Source of the DNA: Roseimicrobium sp. ORNL1
GTDB lineage: Bacteria > Verrucomicrobiota > Verrucomicrobiia > Verrucomicrobiales > Verrucomicrobiaceae
Length of the DNA stretch: 64,000 nt
Direction: 5' to 3'
Assembly (NCBI RefSeq): GCF_011044495.1
Contig: NZ_CP049143.1
Coordinates: 5,642,001-5,706,000 of the forward strand
Shown: positions 32,305 through 44,100 of the stretch, piece by piece
Layout: the number at the start of each line of letters is the position of its first letter
How positions within the stretch are numbered: position 1 is the first letter of the stretch
Translations under genes and position numbers: made by a program
The notes under the pieces: generated by a model
What the model was told of the DNA's origin: nothing
The model's database searches: none
The model's input: the letters and a program-made list of their open reading frames with translations, nothing else

Positions 32305-32955
32305 ATGCCTCCTTTGCTACCCACCTTCTGCCTCGTCGCACTCGCCTGGTTCTGCGGGTCGCTGCCGTTTGGCTACTGGGCGGGACTCTTGAAGGGGATC
32401 GACATTCGCAAGCATGGCAGCGGCAACATCGGCGCGACCAATGTGATCCGCGTGCTGGGCAAGAAGATTGGCATCCCGGTCTTTGCGCTGGATGCGTTGA
32501 AGGGTTTCCTGCCGGTATTCATCGCCGCTTGGTGGATGCAGCATCGCGAAGCCACCGACGTGAATACCGCCACGCTGGTGGCTGCCCTGTGTGCCGCAGC
32601 GTCCGTGCTGGGCCACATGTTCACCTTCTGGCTCGGATTCAAGGGTGGCAAGGGCGTGGCCACGACCGCGGGTGCCATGCTGGGTCTCGCGCCGCTGGTG
32701 TTGCTGATTGCCATCATCGTCTGGGTGGTCGCCTTCTACACCACCCGCTATGTGGCTTTGGCATCCATTCTTGCGGGATTCACTCTGCCCACGGCGGCAG
32801 CGGTCCTCATGACGATCAACGGCACGTGGAACTATGTGCTGCTGGCCTTTGGCATCGTCATCGCGGTGCTCGTGTTGGTGCGCCATCGCTCGAACATTTC
32901 CCGCATGCTCGCTGGCACAGAGAACCGCTTTGAGCGGAAGAAGAAAAAGGGCTGA
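32305..32955 (+). CDS. plsY: glycerol-3-phosphate acyltransferase
   Basis: A 216-residue membrane acyltransferase with about five helices. PlsY motif 1 is visible as GSLPFGYWAGLLKGIDIRKHGSGNIGATNVIRVLG, motif 2 as GHMFTFWLGFKGGKGVATTAGAMLGLAP, and motif 3 near HRSNISRMLAGTENR. It transfers the acyl group from acyl phosphate to glycerol-3-phosphate, the first step of phospholipid synthesis; acyl phosphate is made by PlsX, which is not in this window. ATG at 32305 is used; a GTG at 32302 is adjacent. A charged C-terminus (RKKKKG) is typical. Divergent from the lysine operon. Confidence 0.95.
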   Translation: MPPLLPTFCLVALAWFCGSLPFGYWAGLLKGIDIRKHGSGNIGATNVIRVLGKKIGIPVFALDALKGFLPVFIAAWWMQHREATDVNTATLVAALCAAASVLGHMFTFWLGFKGGKGVATTAGAMLGLAPLVLLIAIIVWVVAFYTTRYVALASILAGFTLPTAAAVLMTINGTWNYVLLAFGIVIAVLVLVRHRSNISRMLAGTENRFERKKKKG

Positions 32956-33015
32956 AGTTACATGTGTCCACGTGCGTGGTTGGGCCCACGCACATGGGTG
33001 CACTTATCGGCTGCC

Positions 33016-33065
33016 GTCAGGCCAGAGGCCCAACGCCCACTGTCAGGCCGGAGGCCTAACCTCCG
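33016..33065. repeat. 49-base dispersed repeat, copy 1
   Basis: Made of two tandem sub-units of the form TCAGGCCrGAGGCCyAAC, separated by GCCCACTG, each containing the small palindrome AGGCC-N2-GGCCT. An inverted copy with about 43 of 49 identical bases is at 54761-54810. It sits between the plsY stop and the convergent HD-like gene. Confidence 0.75.
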
Positions 33066-33068
33066 GAA

Positions 33069-33626
33069 TTACATCACATCCTCCACGCTGAACCTCGACT
33101 GCACCTCGTGCAGTGCGGCAGTCTCGAAGAGCCAGAGCAGGGGCTCGCGCCCCTTCCCTTCGGTACAGCCGTCCACGAGGCAAAAGGCGAGAAACAGATT
33201 CCAGTCGCGAATGTTTTCCAACAGCGCGGCCAGGCGTTCCTCATTGCATCCACCGCTGGCATTCGTCTGGCGCCAGAGGGCAAAGGGCTCATCATGGTAT
33301 TGGACGATGGCGAGCATGTCGACGTCATCGCAGAACTCCGCGAGAAACGCGCACGCGAGTGACGCGTGGCTTCGTGGGTCGAGAATGGCGACACCCTTCA
33401 CCGCTTCCGCCTTGAAGGTATCATGCGTGTGCACGAGCACCAGCAGGCGCCAGTACTCGTCATCGGAGAGCCGGGAACGCAGCCGGTTCAGGTTGCCTTC
33501 CACCTCGGCGATGTGGGCACGCACTGTGCCCTCCGGATGACCTGCACGCGCCTTGCCCCAATCGAGATTGGCGAGGTAGCGGGGATCCTGGGTGATGGTT
33601 TCAAACAATTGTCTATAATCAATCAT
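33069..33626 (-). CDS. HD-like domain protein
   Basis: A 185-residue, mostly helical protein with a run of histidine/aspartate motifs reminiscent of HD-domain phosphohydrolases: GTVRAHIAEVE, LVLVHTHDTFK (HD-like HTHD), SHASLACAFLAEFCDD and MLAIVQYHDEPFALW. The exact HD pair and its metal ligands are not certain. No partner domain is present. Start at the ATG 33626 (MIDYRQLFETI); the frame is open to 33647. Between this start and the receiver gene (33627-34025, about 400 bases) no gene is supported. Confidence 0.6.
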   Translation of the reverse strand: MIDYRQLFETITQDPRYLANLDWGKARAGHPEGTVRAHIAEVEGNLNRLRSRLSDDEYWRLLVLVHTHDTFKAEAVKGVAILDPRSHASLACAFLAEFCDDVDMLAIVQYHDEPFALWRQTNASGGCNEERLAALLENIRDWNLFLAFCLVDGCTEGKGREPLLWLFETAALHEVQSRFSVEDVM

Positions 33627-34025
33627 GGTATGAGATGGCCATGGCAAAGCCAGGCCTGGGAAAATGAGAGCGCGTCACACCACTTCGGTGGAGCGCGGGA
33701 TGCGTTGCCTTTTGTTTATGCAGGCAGCCGCATCATGAAATGTAGCACGGAGTCAGTTGGAGTACGGGAAGCCGGAAAATACCACGACATGACGCACGCG
33801 CAAGTTTCGCGATGCGGACATGGCTCCGCCATGAAGATTAGAAGAGACGCGCATTCCTGGCGTATCATGACGCCTGGCGCAGGACGACGAATTACCGTCG
33901 CATGATGACGAGCGCTAAATTCTCGTCTCTTTTGTCGTCTACTGGCTGGTGGGCAGGTTCACCGCAGTCCAACCCGGGTTGGCGCAGAGCTTCCTTCCCT
34001 TGAAGAAAATCAATCCGTCAATCAA
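33627..34025. other. intergenic region with no supported gene
   Basis: About 400 bases between the HD-like gene start and the receiver-protein stop. Small open frames here have poor composition and no ribosome sites. Short inverted motifs (CGTATCATGACGCC, GCATGATGACGAGCG) are present but no convincing hairpin, operator or terminator. Confidence 0.4.
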
Positions 34026-34484
34026 TCAAACGAACGCCGCCGGATCACCAAAGGACATGCGATGACCAGTGTTGCTTTCCTCAAAGCGATGCGAAAGCAG
34101 GCCGCTGGCGCGCTCCACCAGTTCCTCACAGGTGAAAGGCTTGGCGATGAAATGGGAGGTGAAGCCCTCCGCCGCGCTGGTCAACGCGCCGAGGCCGAAA
34201 CCACTCATCATGATCACCGGAATCGAGGCTGTCTTGGAATTCTCCCGGAGGCTGCGCAGAGCTCTCAGTCCGTTGCCGCGCGGCATCATCACGTCCAGCA
34301 CAATGAGCTGGGGATTCTCCGCGAGTGCCAGGTCCAGCACCGCACTGCCGTTGGAGGCAAAAATGAGGTGGTTGAATCCAGCGCTTCTGAACATTTCCCC
34401 AAGCAGTTCTCTCATGGCTGGTTCATCGTCCGCCACGAGGATCTTCTTGGTATGAATCGGATGGTCGAATTCCGCGAGTTTCAT
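34026..34484 (-). CDS. single-domain response regulator (CheY-like receiver)
   Basis: A 152-residue receiver domain with no output domain. Acidic pocket D19/D20 (LVADDEP), phospho-acceptor D64 (IVLDVMMPRGNG), the conserved Ser/Thr position in IPVIMMSGF, and K115 (HFIAKPF) are all in place. The C-terminal 25 residues (SHRFEESNTGHRMSFGDP) are a short extension. No histidine kinase is in the window, so it would be part of a phosphorelay encoded elsewhere. It lies on the same strand as, and about 620 bases downstream of, the giant surface-protein gene. Confidence 0.9.
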   Translation of the reverse strand: MKLAEFDHPIHTKKILVADDEPAMRELLGEMFRSAGFNHLIFASNGSAVLDLALAENPQLIVLDVMMPRGNGLRALRSLRENSKTASIPVIMMSGFGLGALTSAAEGFTSHFIAKPFTCEELVERASGLLSHRFEESNTGHRMSFGDPAAFV

Positions 34485-35104
34485 GGGGTGTATGGTGTTT
34501 TCAGATAAATCATAGTAATTATAGTCGATATAACAAGTCTAAAACCGTAAGGTATTCTTCAAATGTAGTCATAATTCCGGCCACCCTACAGGCACGAAAC
34601 GATTGCACCCAATTTCCGGCGATCCGTCAAGCTTCGTGATCTGCGTAAACATTTGGTTTTCAACGACTGACAACACTTGGAGAAACACTTCGCTTGTTCT
34701 CAGCCATCGTCAGAAGGCGTCATGGAGTTTGTCCGAAAGCCTACCGCATGCCACAGCACGCCCCTGCCGGGTTTTCCCACCCAGCTATCGACTCGCCCAA
34801 CCAAATACCTCCAGCGCACGGCTTTGCTTGATGGCCAATTTACTCGATGCAATTTAAGGCAATTATTTCTTCACTCTATTTTTTTGTCCACCATTTCTCC
34901 AATCCTCAGCCACTGGTATCCAGCAGTGCCGTTGCGTAACCCATCAAAGAACCGCAGCTCTTCCAGCGAACCTGACGGACTCGCACCAACCCGAAACGGG
35001 GCTTTCGGCCACCCTGCGCCCCCGTTTAAAGCGAAAGGAGCCGGCGGCTCAAGCCACCGACCCCTTGGACATTGAAGGCATCCTAAGCCGAAGCGGCAAC
35101 GCCC
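34485..35104. other. AT-richer intergenic region below the giant gene
   Basis: About 620 bases with no supported gene; the frames at 34603-34857 and 34677-35075 look like chance (low-quality composition, no ribosome site). The part near 34500-34560 is markedly AT-rich and is likely promoter DNA for the receiver gene. AAACGGGG (34994-35001) can pair with CCCCGTTT (35020-35027), but no T-run follows on either strand. Confidence 0.4.
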
Positions 35105-38100
35105 TTACACCACACTCCGACGGCGGCGGCGGAAGCCGAGCGCCAGCAGGCCGAAGAGCAGCAGCAACGCCTTGCCTGGTTCAGGAACCACCACCATGAC
35201 GATGCCGTGGTCGTTGAATTGACTCACGTCCCAGTAGTAGCCAGCGCCCAGTTCGAAGAGTTCGAGCTGCGTTCCCACTTCTGCACCGGTACGAAGCAAG
35301 GCACCATTCCACTCCACGCCACCCACATCAAGGTCTGCACCGATGATGCTGGTCCAATCCATCAGATTGAACACATCACCATGCATGGCGGTGTAGCCAT
35401 TGTTCACCAGTTTGATAGTCGAGCCTGCGGTGAAGGTCACGTTGCCAGTGATGCGCAACTGGTCGTGCTGTGCGGTCGTGACCGGGTCATCCAGCAGATG
35501 GCCGTAAGTCGTATCCGAGTTCACGTTGCTCGCCCACGCCGAGTACTCTACATCGGTGAAGTGGACCGCATTGACAGCCGTGTAGCTCGAGCGCTGGATT
35601 TGCAGCGTGGTCACTGAGGTCGAACCCAGCGTGAGGTTGCCATTCACGGTGAGGGTGCCCATGGTCGAGCCCGCTTCGTCACCAGGACGGAGCGCACCGC
35701 TGACCACGCTGTTGCCCTGGATGACGCCGGTACCCGCGACGATGGTTCCTGCGTTCGAGGTGAGGCCGGCAGCATTGGAAGCACCGGTGTCACCCACTCC
35801 ACCGCGCCCGACCTGAAGGACACCGCCCGTCACCGTTGTGGTACCGGTGTAGTTGTTGTCCAGAGTCATCGTGGCCCAGCCGTTGCCTGCCTTCACCACA
35901 TTGAGCGCGGCGGAAGCCACCTGGTTGGTGCCCGGGGCAAAGAACTGGCTGTTGATATAGCCGTCACGGAAGTGAGCATCCCACTGCACTTCGGTCGTTA
36001 CCGGAGTGGACTGGGTGATGGTCAGTGTGCCCACGGTCGACGCGGCATTCTCAATGATCTCGGTGCTGCTGTTGCTGGCACCCATCGTACCTTCCGTTCC
36101 GATGAAAGGACCCGTACCGCCGTTGGTGCTCAGTGAACCGATGGTGCGAGCACCACCGCCGACCTGGAGGATGGAATTGAAGCCCATGTCCACGTCGTTG
36201 GCTGCGGTAAGAGCCTTGGCATGCTCCAGACGCAGGATGGCGTTCTGGTCCTGGTCGTAGCTGGTGTTCGTATTGAGGCGCACATCGCCCGTCCACAGGC
36301 TGTTGTCACCCTTGAGAACCAGGTAGTTGTAGGGGCGACCGTTCGTGTTGTCGTTGGCGTTGCCAGTGTCGTCACCCGTGATGAGCAGGTTGCCACTGGT
36401 AGTCGCACCGTCCTTCAGCACGCCGTTGAAGTTCACGTAGTTCTGGCTGCCACCGACTTCCGCCGCGTCATTGATGTACACCTGGAGGTTATCATTCATC
36501 GTGATATCCCCGTTCATGTCGATCTGGTTCCCGTTCGCAAAGGATTCGAACGTGAGGCGCTTCAACTGCGCAGGGTTGTACACCACATCAATGTCATGGT
36601 TGATTTCCACGATCTGGTTCTGGATTTGGTCACCATTGATGGCGAATTCCGCGATACCCTGGCGGTTGGCGTCACCGAGGGTCACTTTCCTGCCAATCGT
36701 ATAGCCACGTCCGAAGACATCCGCCTGGCCCACGCCCAGCAAACGTCCCTGACGCACAATGATGTTGCCCATGAAGTCATGGTTGTTGGTGTTCAGGCTC
36801 ATGGTGCCCTGGCCATCCTTGATCATGTCCCCGGTGCCAGTGGTGTACAGGGTGCTGCTGTTGTTCAGACGCAGGGTCTGACCACTGACGACGTCGAAGG
36901 TCACGGCACCATTGATGGTGATGACACCGTTCAAGTTGACCGGGCGTTCGTTGTTCGGATCCGCGAATCCGGGTGTGGTGCTCACGTTGCCGGTTTGGGT
37001 ATTGATGGTACCCACGCTCACGTAGTTGTTGCCTTCAAAAGTGATCCACTCATCGAAACTCCAATCACCCGAGTCGCTACCATTTCCCATCTGAATGGCG
37101 AAGTTGGTACCGCTGCGGAAAATGGTGCCATCCGCATAGCTCACCGTGCTGCCCAGGATGGTGCTCGTGCCCGTCGCGCCAGTTCCCGTATTGCCATTGA
37201 TGCGCAGGGTGCCCTGGCGGATGTCCATAAGTCCGAGGAAGCCGGAGTTGTTGCCCGAATTGCCGTTCAGGGTCAGGGTACCGGCACCCACCTTAACCAT
37301 GTCGCCACGGAACTGCGTGGTGGTCGTGGCAATGTTATCATCGATATAAAGCTCACCGCCCCCGTCCGCCACGTCGATCGTACCGCCGTTGCCATTGAAG
37401 GTAATGCCGCGATTGCCAAGGCTCATGAGTCCAACACCGGTGTAGCGCAGAGTACCGCCGTTCATCACAATGCGGGAGACCGTGGAAGAACCAGGGTTGA
37501 CCCCCAACTGGTTCGCATTGTCAAAGCTCAGGACAGCACCGTTGATGAATGTCTGGCCGTCGTAGGAATTGGCTCGCTTCAGCACCACCGCCCCGGTCGT
37601 TCCGATCGTGGACGCGTTGGTGGTCGAGGGACCCGCGATAGTCAGGTCGATCGTGCCGGTGATCGCCACGTCGATGTTGAGGTTGCCGGCGCCGTACTGA
37701 TGGATCACCAGTTCCGCGTCCCCGCCCGTGGTCGTGAGTGCCGCACCAGCGGTGCCCGTGATGGTTTTGTTCACGGCTCCCACGTTGCTGCTGACCAGGA
37801 TGGCTCCCGTGGACGTTGCCAGGCCTGTGCCCGCGACGGTGAGTGTATTGCCGCCGAGATCGACAATGCTGTCGGAATTGGCGTCGAACCGAAGGGTCGA
37901 GATGCTCAGCGGACCTGCGAGCGTGCCGCTGAATCCAGCGCCACCGGCTTCCGAGATGTTTCCACCTGCCGTCCATGTGGCCACATTGTTATTCACATGG
38001 CCCGCAGTACGGATGCTTCCGAAAGATGCCACATCGTTGGAACTCGCACTCACCACCTGGGCGAAGTCGATGGCTTTGCGTGCCTGCGTGCCGTAGGTCA

Positions 38101-41100
38101 GCCAGGCAATCACCGCATCTTTCGCCGCCGCCGTGCTGCTGGGATTGAAGTTCAGCGTGATCTGAGCTGTACCACCAGCAGCGTTGTCCTCCACCAAGTT
38201 ACCCGTGGCGCCAGCGCCGCGCGTGAAGTTGGAGGTGCTGCTGTTCGTGTTCGCATTGCCCATGTTGATGGTCATGTTGCGAGCGTTGACGGTGCGGGCG
38301 ACAACTTCCGTGCCACCCACGCTGTAGTTCAGCACGCGGGCCGCCGCATTGTCCGTAGCGAAGTTCGTCGTGGTATTAGCTGCCGAGGAGGCAAGGGCAA
38401 TAATGGTGCCGCCATCAAATCGGGCGTTTTGGACGCCCACCAGTGCCGCTGGCGTAGCCCCCGAGTGATTGAGGACCAAAGTACCGCCCGCAATCACGAA
38501 GTTGGAATCGGCAGCACCAGCTGTGCTGTTCCGCAGTTCAATGGTTCCGCGACCATTTTTCACAAAGCCGAAGCTCGACGGAGCCGTACCGATGTTCCCG
38601 ACGAAACGCTGGTTGAAGACCACCGTTCCACCATCCATCGCGTAGAGTTGCGCGGCCGTCTGTGCAAACGTCAGAGTACCAGTACCGGTGCCGTAGGTGA
38701 CGGTTCCACTCTGATTGATACCGCCAATGTACTTGGCGCCCGTGCCGCCCATGGTCCAGGAGGCCATGTTAAAGACCTGCCCGTCCCGGGTGAGGAACAC
38801 GCCAGCATTGCCGTTGTTGTTCACCGTACCGCCCGTACCCTGGGTGAGGGTGAAGCCCTGCTGGGTCATGCCTCCATTCACGCTGGCAGTCGTGGTGGTG
38901 GAATCGCCATTGGGAATCTTGCTGATGGCCGTGTTCGTCCAGAACCCGGTACCGTCATTCCCGGCCGCAGTGGGATCGTAGTTCACAAGCAGAAGGCCCT
39001 GCTCGACCTCAAGACGGCCGGCAGCGTTGTACTGCCGATCCAGAATGAAGTTGGTCTCCAGAGAGCCCCCACCCAGGTTCACCCTAAGCGCTTCATTTTC
39101 GTTCGTGCGCGTTCCTCCCAGCGTGGGCAGCATCGAAATGGGATCGGCAATGGATACGGCATTCCCACTACCATCCAACTTGTCACCAATCTGACCGCGG
39201 ATGATGAACACGTTGTTACCTGCCGAGTTGAAGGAGAGGCGCCGTGAATCAATCTGGGCGACGTCATTCGAAACCGCGGTGCTGCCACCACCAATGTTTC
39301 CGTAGATGATGCTGGTCGCACTGTTGTCCGTGCGCACGCGGGGCGTGAAGAGCGTTTGACCGCTGATGTCCACATTATCTACCGTGAGGTTGGAGTACCA
39401 GACCGTGACGTCGTTGTCGTTACGCATGACCTGATTGTCCCCGGACAGCGCTCCGATGTAGATGTCCTCACGGGCTGTGGCGCTGCCCACGGTGATACCA
39501 TTGCCGGAACTGAGGCTGCCGCTACCAGTGATCACCACGCCATTACCTGTTCCGCCAGCACCCAGGGCCGTGCGACCGTTGCGCAGGAACAGGGTCCCTT
39601 CACTCACGGTCGTCAGTCCGGTGTAGCTGTTGTTGCCATCGAGGATGACCTGCGCGAAACCCGTCTTGTGAAGGCCGTTTGCATTGACAATGTTGGACCG
39701 GATTTCCAGGCTGCCGCTGTTGATGGTGCCTGAGGTGGTGATGTATGCACCGTTCTGGTTGTTAATGATGGCTTCCTGGCCATTGAAGTCCAGATTGCCA
39801 CCCATGATGACGGTCGAAATGCTGGCATTTCCGATGGCGAAATAACCGCTGCTGATCATGCCGGAGTTGATGGTCAGCGTTCCGTCCACCATCAGGTTCA
39901 GCGCGTGTTGATCGATGACCGAACTGAGGATGGAGCCTGCAGAGACTTGGCCGCCTGAACCATCATGATCACTGAGAGCGCCAAAGCGCAGTGCGTTGAT
40001 GGATGTGTTCTGCTTCACGATGGTGAAGACATCGCTCAGGTTCACATTCTGGTTGGCGCCAATGCTGGGGCTAAGAATGCCATCCGTCGGAGAGAAGTAC
40101 TCATCATCATCCAGCGGGCGGAGGTACCCGTTTTCATAGGTCATGAAATGGCTGCTTGCCAGGGACTGGAGGTTGCGCTGCTGGTTCCACAAGTCGGTGA
40201 CGTTGCCGTTGGCAAAGCCAAGAATGCGAAGGTCCGTGTCCAGGCCAAGCGGAATCACCCCACCGAAGACGCCCTGCACGATGCTGCGCGTGGTCGTGTT
40301 GGCAGCGCCGTTGCCGCCGATCTGGGCGATATTCATGTTCGTCACAGCGACGCGGACGCTTTCGGCACCGCCAACCGTGCTGAATTTTGAGGTCGCATCC
40401 AAGTTTTGGAACCGGATGATCCCCTCACCCGGATCGCGGTTGAGGTTGGTGATGGTCAACGTCATTTCGGTGTTCGCACCGTCCGTGGGGTACAGGTCCA
40501 CCACGTTGGTACCGGAAAGCGCGTTCACCGTTCCGAGCACTTCGGTGTTGTTGACCGTGCCGCCATTGATGCGCAGCCAGCCGTTCTGCATGTTCAGTAC
40601 GGCATCATCCGCGATACGGTTGTTGTTGTTGCCGCCAGTCACGCCAGAGGTCGCATCGAGGCGGGTCGTGTTGTCCAGCGTGATCATGCCACGACGCTGC
40701 AGGTTGATGTTGGCGACGTCCGTCATGGAACCCAAAGCACCATTGAGGGTCAGGCTGTATTCCGCCCAGCCTTCCGCCAGGCCGTTGGTGGTGTAGTTCA
40801 CACCGTTAAGCTGATAGGTGTGCGTCTCCCATGGGGCGGCACTGGTGCCCAGGCGCAGCACGTTCAAGTCACCGCTGAAGGTGTTCACATTGGTCAGACG
40901 CACTTCGGATGAGCCCTGCTTGGTAAAGCCGCCCGTTCCCTGAATAACGCCGCCAATCACCAACTTCGTCGCCGGTGCCACGGTCAGGTTCCCCTGCTCC
41001 GCCACCGAGTAGCCACCCGCGGAATCCGAGATGATCAGGTTCCTGTTTGCTGCACCCGTGAGGGTGAGCGTGCCATCGAGGAACGTGGAACTGTCGGGAA

Positions 41101-44100
41101 TATTCAAGAAGTCCGCGGTGATGGAGTTGAATCCCCCGTTCGCCCCCGCCATCACACCGTCCATGGTGATGTTCGCGGTGTTGTGGATGTTCGTCATGTT
41201 CAGCAAGTAGAGGCGCGCACCTACAATGGCACCCGTGCCGGTGATGACACCCGTCGCATCCACTGCGGAAGGTCCACCATAGGCAATCTCGATGCCGTTG
41301 GTGAAGTCTGCGGCCTTGAGACCGTCGAAGGCCGTCTGCGACGACGTCTCCTTCACGAAGCGAGTGCCGCCTTCACGGATGATCAGCTTGTTGAGAGCCG
41401 ATGAGAAGGTGGGGTCAAAGAAGACCAGGTTGTCCGTGGCAGCGCGACCGCCAATCACGGTCAGGTCAAAACCACCACCAGCAATGACCGGTTGGTTGCG
41501 GGTAAACGCATTCGCCGTATTCGTGTTTCCATTCTGGAGATTCGTATCGAAGGTCGCGATCTGCAGCGCAGAGCCGTTGTAGGTACCACCGGTGTTGACC
41601 GTGGCATTTCCATCCAGGGTAAGGAAGGAGATGTTGCCGGTTCCCGCGGTATTGCGCAGGGCGCCGGTGTTGTTGAAGCCCGCTCCCTGGATGCGAATGA
41701 TCTCGCGGCTGGCAGCGCTGTCGTCTGCGAAGTTCAGGTCCGCATCGCGCAAGTCAAGGGTTGCTCCCGAGGCCACAATGGTCTCGTTACCCGTTCCCAT
41801 GCCTCCCAAGGCGCGGGAGTTACCCACATACAGAACGCCCCCGTTCACCAGGATCTGCCCCAGCAAGGTCGCGGACTTGTTGGCACTGGTGTAGCCGTCA
41901 TACACGTCAGAGAAGTTCACCCCGCTGATCTGCAGGATGCCATTGCCCGACTTGGTGAAGCCACTGTTCCCGTAGATGATGCCCGAGAGGTTCAGCGCCA
42001 CCGTCCCTGCTGTGGTTGGGGCGGAGACGTTGAAGTTGAGACCAGCCGCAGTGGTGTTGTTGAAGTTCTGCGTGCCGGAGAACGTGCCTGCGAACGCAGT
42101 ATTGGTGACGTTCACGGTGGTTCCCTGGCTGTAGGAGGTCACCTTGGCATAGGTGCGGGTGTCATTGAAGTTGAGGTTGACGGCGTTGTTGAATGCCAGC
42201 AGTCCACGCAAGCTACCCAGCGCATTGCTATTGCCAGCCAACTGGACGGTGCCTCCGTTGAACGTGATGTTCCCGTGGAAGCTCCCGCTGTCATCGTTGA
42301 AGAGCAACGTGCCTGCATCCAGAATAATCTGGCCGTCACCAGTAATCACGCCGGTATCGTAGACAGTCGCGGTGGTATTGAATCGCAGCGTCGTGCCAAG
42401 TGCCAGGTTGATGGCGTTGTTGGTGTTGCCGATGCGGGCGTTGGTAGCCGTGGAAGGCGCCGCTGCCGTGCCCCCGACCTGGATTTCACCTTCGCTGAGA
42501 TGCAATGCGCCGGTGAAGGTGTTCAGGGCATTGAGATACAGCTTGCCGGTTCCCACCTTGGTCAATGCCTGGGCGTTGGTATTGTTCGCGATTACGGAGT
42601 CAATCTGCAATGCCTGGGAGCTGTGCTGGTGGATAATCAGCGCTTCCAAGTTCGCGGTGGTGGCGTTATTGCGGATCGTGCCACCAGAGATAATCACCGC
42701 TCCTCCGGTAACATTCGAAGTTACCAGGAAACCCCCGCCCGACATGTTCAGGGTTCCCGCGAGAGTATAGGTGCCGCCCGCCGCCTGGTTGAACCGCAGC
42801 GTATTTGCCGCCGTGCCCAGGGCCGCAGCGGTTACATCCACGTTGTTGGCAGCGGCGAATGTTGCGCTGTAGCTGGCCAGTGCCGTAATCGCACTATCAA
42901 CTGCATTCACCGAATTCACCGCCCAGTCCGTTTTTCCGACGGTTGCGTAACCTGGGCCAAGGATGCCATTGGTGTTGAGAGTGTCAGTTGTGGCAATACT
43001 GGCTGCACCGAAATTGATGGTGCCGCCCGCGTTTCTGGTAATGGCATTCAGGTTGATGGTGGCCAAGCTCCCCACCGCGCGGATGATCGAGTTGGAGCCA
43101 GTATCAATCGTCGTGGAAAGGACAATTTCGCCATGGGTGCCTCCGCTGAGTTCCACCGTGCCGCCACCCTGGCCGGAAATATACGTCTGATTACCACCCA
43201 CACTGTCGTCGATGCCCGGGACGGTGAGTCCACCAATGCCACCCAAGGTCAAAGCAGCTCCATTTGCGAGCTTGCTGGTGTCGTTGGTACCGTACTCCAG
43301 GCGGAGGATGCCGTCCCTTGCGAACGTTGCTCCCGTGGCGTTGTTCGTTCCGGAAAGGATGAGCGTGCCGTCGCCCAATTTGACCAGGGCTCCGGCACCC
43401 GTCAGGGAATTGGTGGAATTGCTGAACTCAAGCGAGGCCCCCGCGTCCACGGACGCACGCATCTGGCCCGTCAGGGTAATCAGGCCACTGAAGACGTTGG
43501 TCCCGCTTGAAGCACGAACACCACCGTCGGTAGTAAGGTTAGTGATGGCGTTGGTGAGCGTGACGCCATTGCGCACTTCCAGGCCGACCCCACCGGCACC
43601 ATTGATGGTGATGGTGTTCGTGCCGAGGGCATTACCCTTCTGAATCGCCAACGTACCACCAGAGATGGTCGTGCCGCCGGTGTAGGTGTTGCCCAGGGTC
43701 TCATCAGGATTGACAAGCCACAAACCGGCATCAGTCTTAATCAGTGAGGTCGCCCCACCACCGTCGGTGATCTGTGGACGGAATTCATTGTTCGAGAGGG
43801 CCGCGCCTCCCAGGGTCAGAGTACGTGCGCCCGAACCCGTGAATGCGATGGCCCCTGTATTGCTGAAGGTAATCTTGGGGACCGTCATGCCGACCACCGT
43901 GCCGCTCGCATTGATGCGGGCGCCGGCCGTTCCGAGCCCCATGGTGAAGAGGCGGTCCGTGCTCTGGTCGGTGAATCCCGACCAGGTGAGAATGCCACCA
44001 TTTGAACCGGCGGTGCTCGTGGTGAAGACAAGGTTGCTTGCTGCATTTGTCGAGGCGCCGATACCGCTGTTCGAGCCGCCGTTCGCAAGGTGATAGACCG

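Noticed and set aside
34994-35027. Hairpin AAACGGGG/CCCCGTTT as terminator of the giant gene
   Set aside because: The loop is long and there is no T-run on the minus strand after it.
34603-35075. Overlapping plus-strand frames near the end of the giant gene
   Set aside because: Poor composition (Ser/Pro-rich, no recognisable fold) and no ribosome site.
36221-39247. 1,008-codon open frame on the plus strand
   Set aside because: Antisense to the giant repeat protein. The frame is open because of that gene's biased Gly/Asn/Thr codons; its product is compositionally odd and has no start signal. The frame 41492-43510 is rejected for the same reason.
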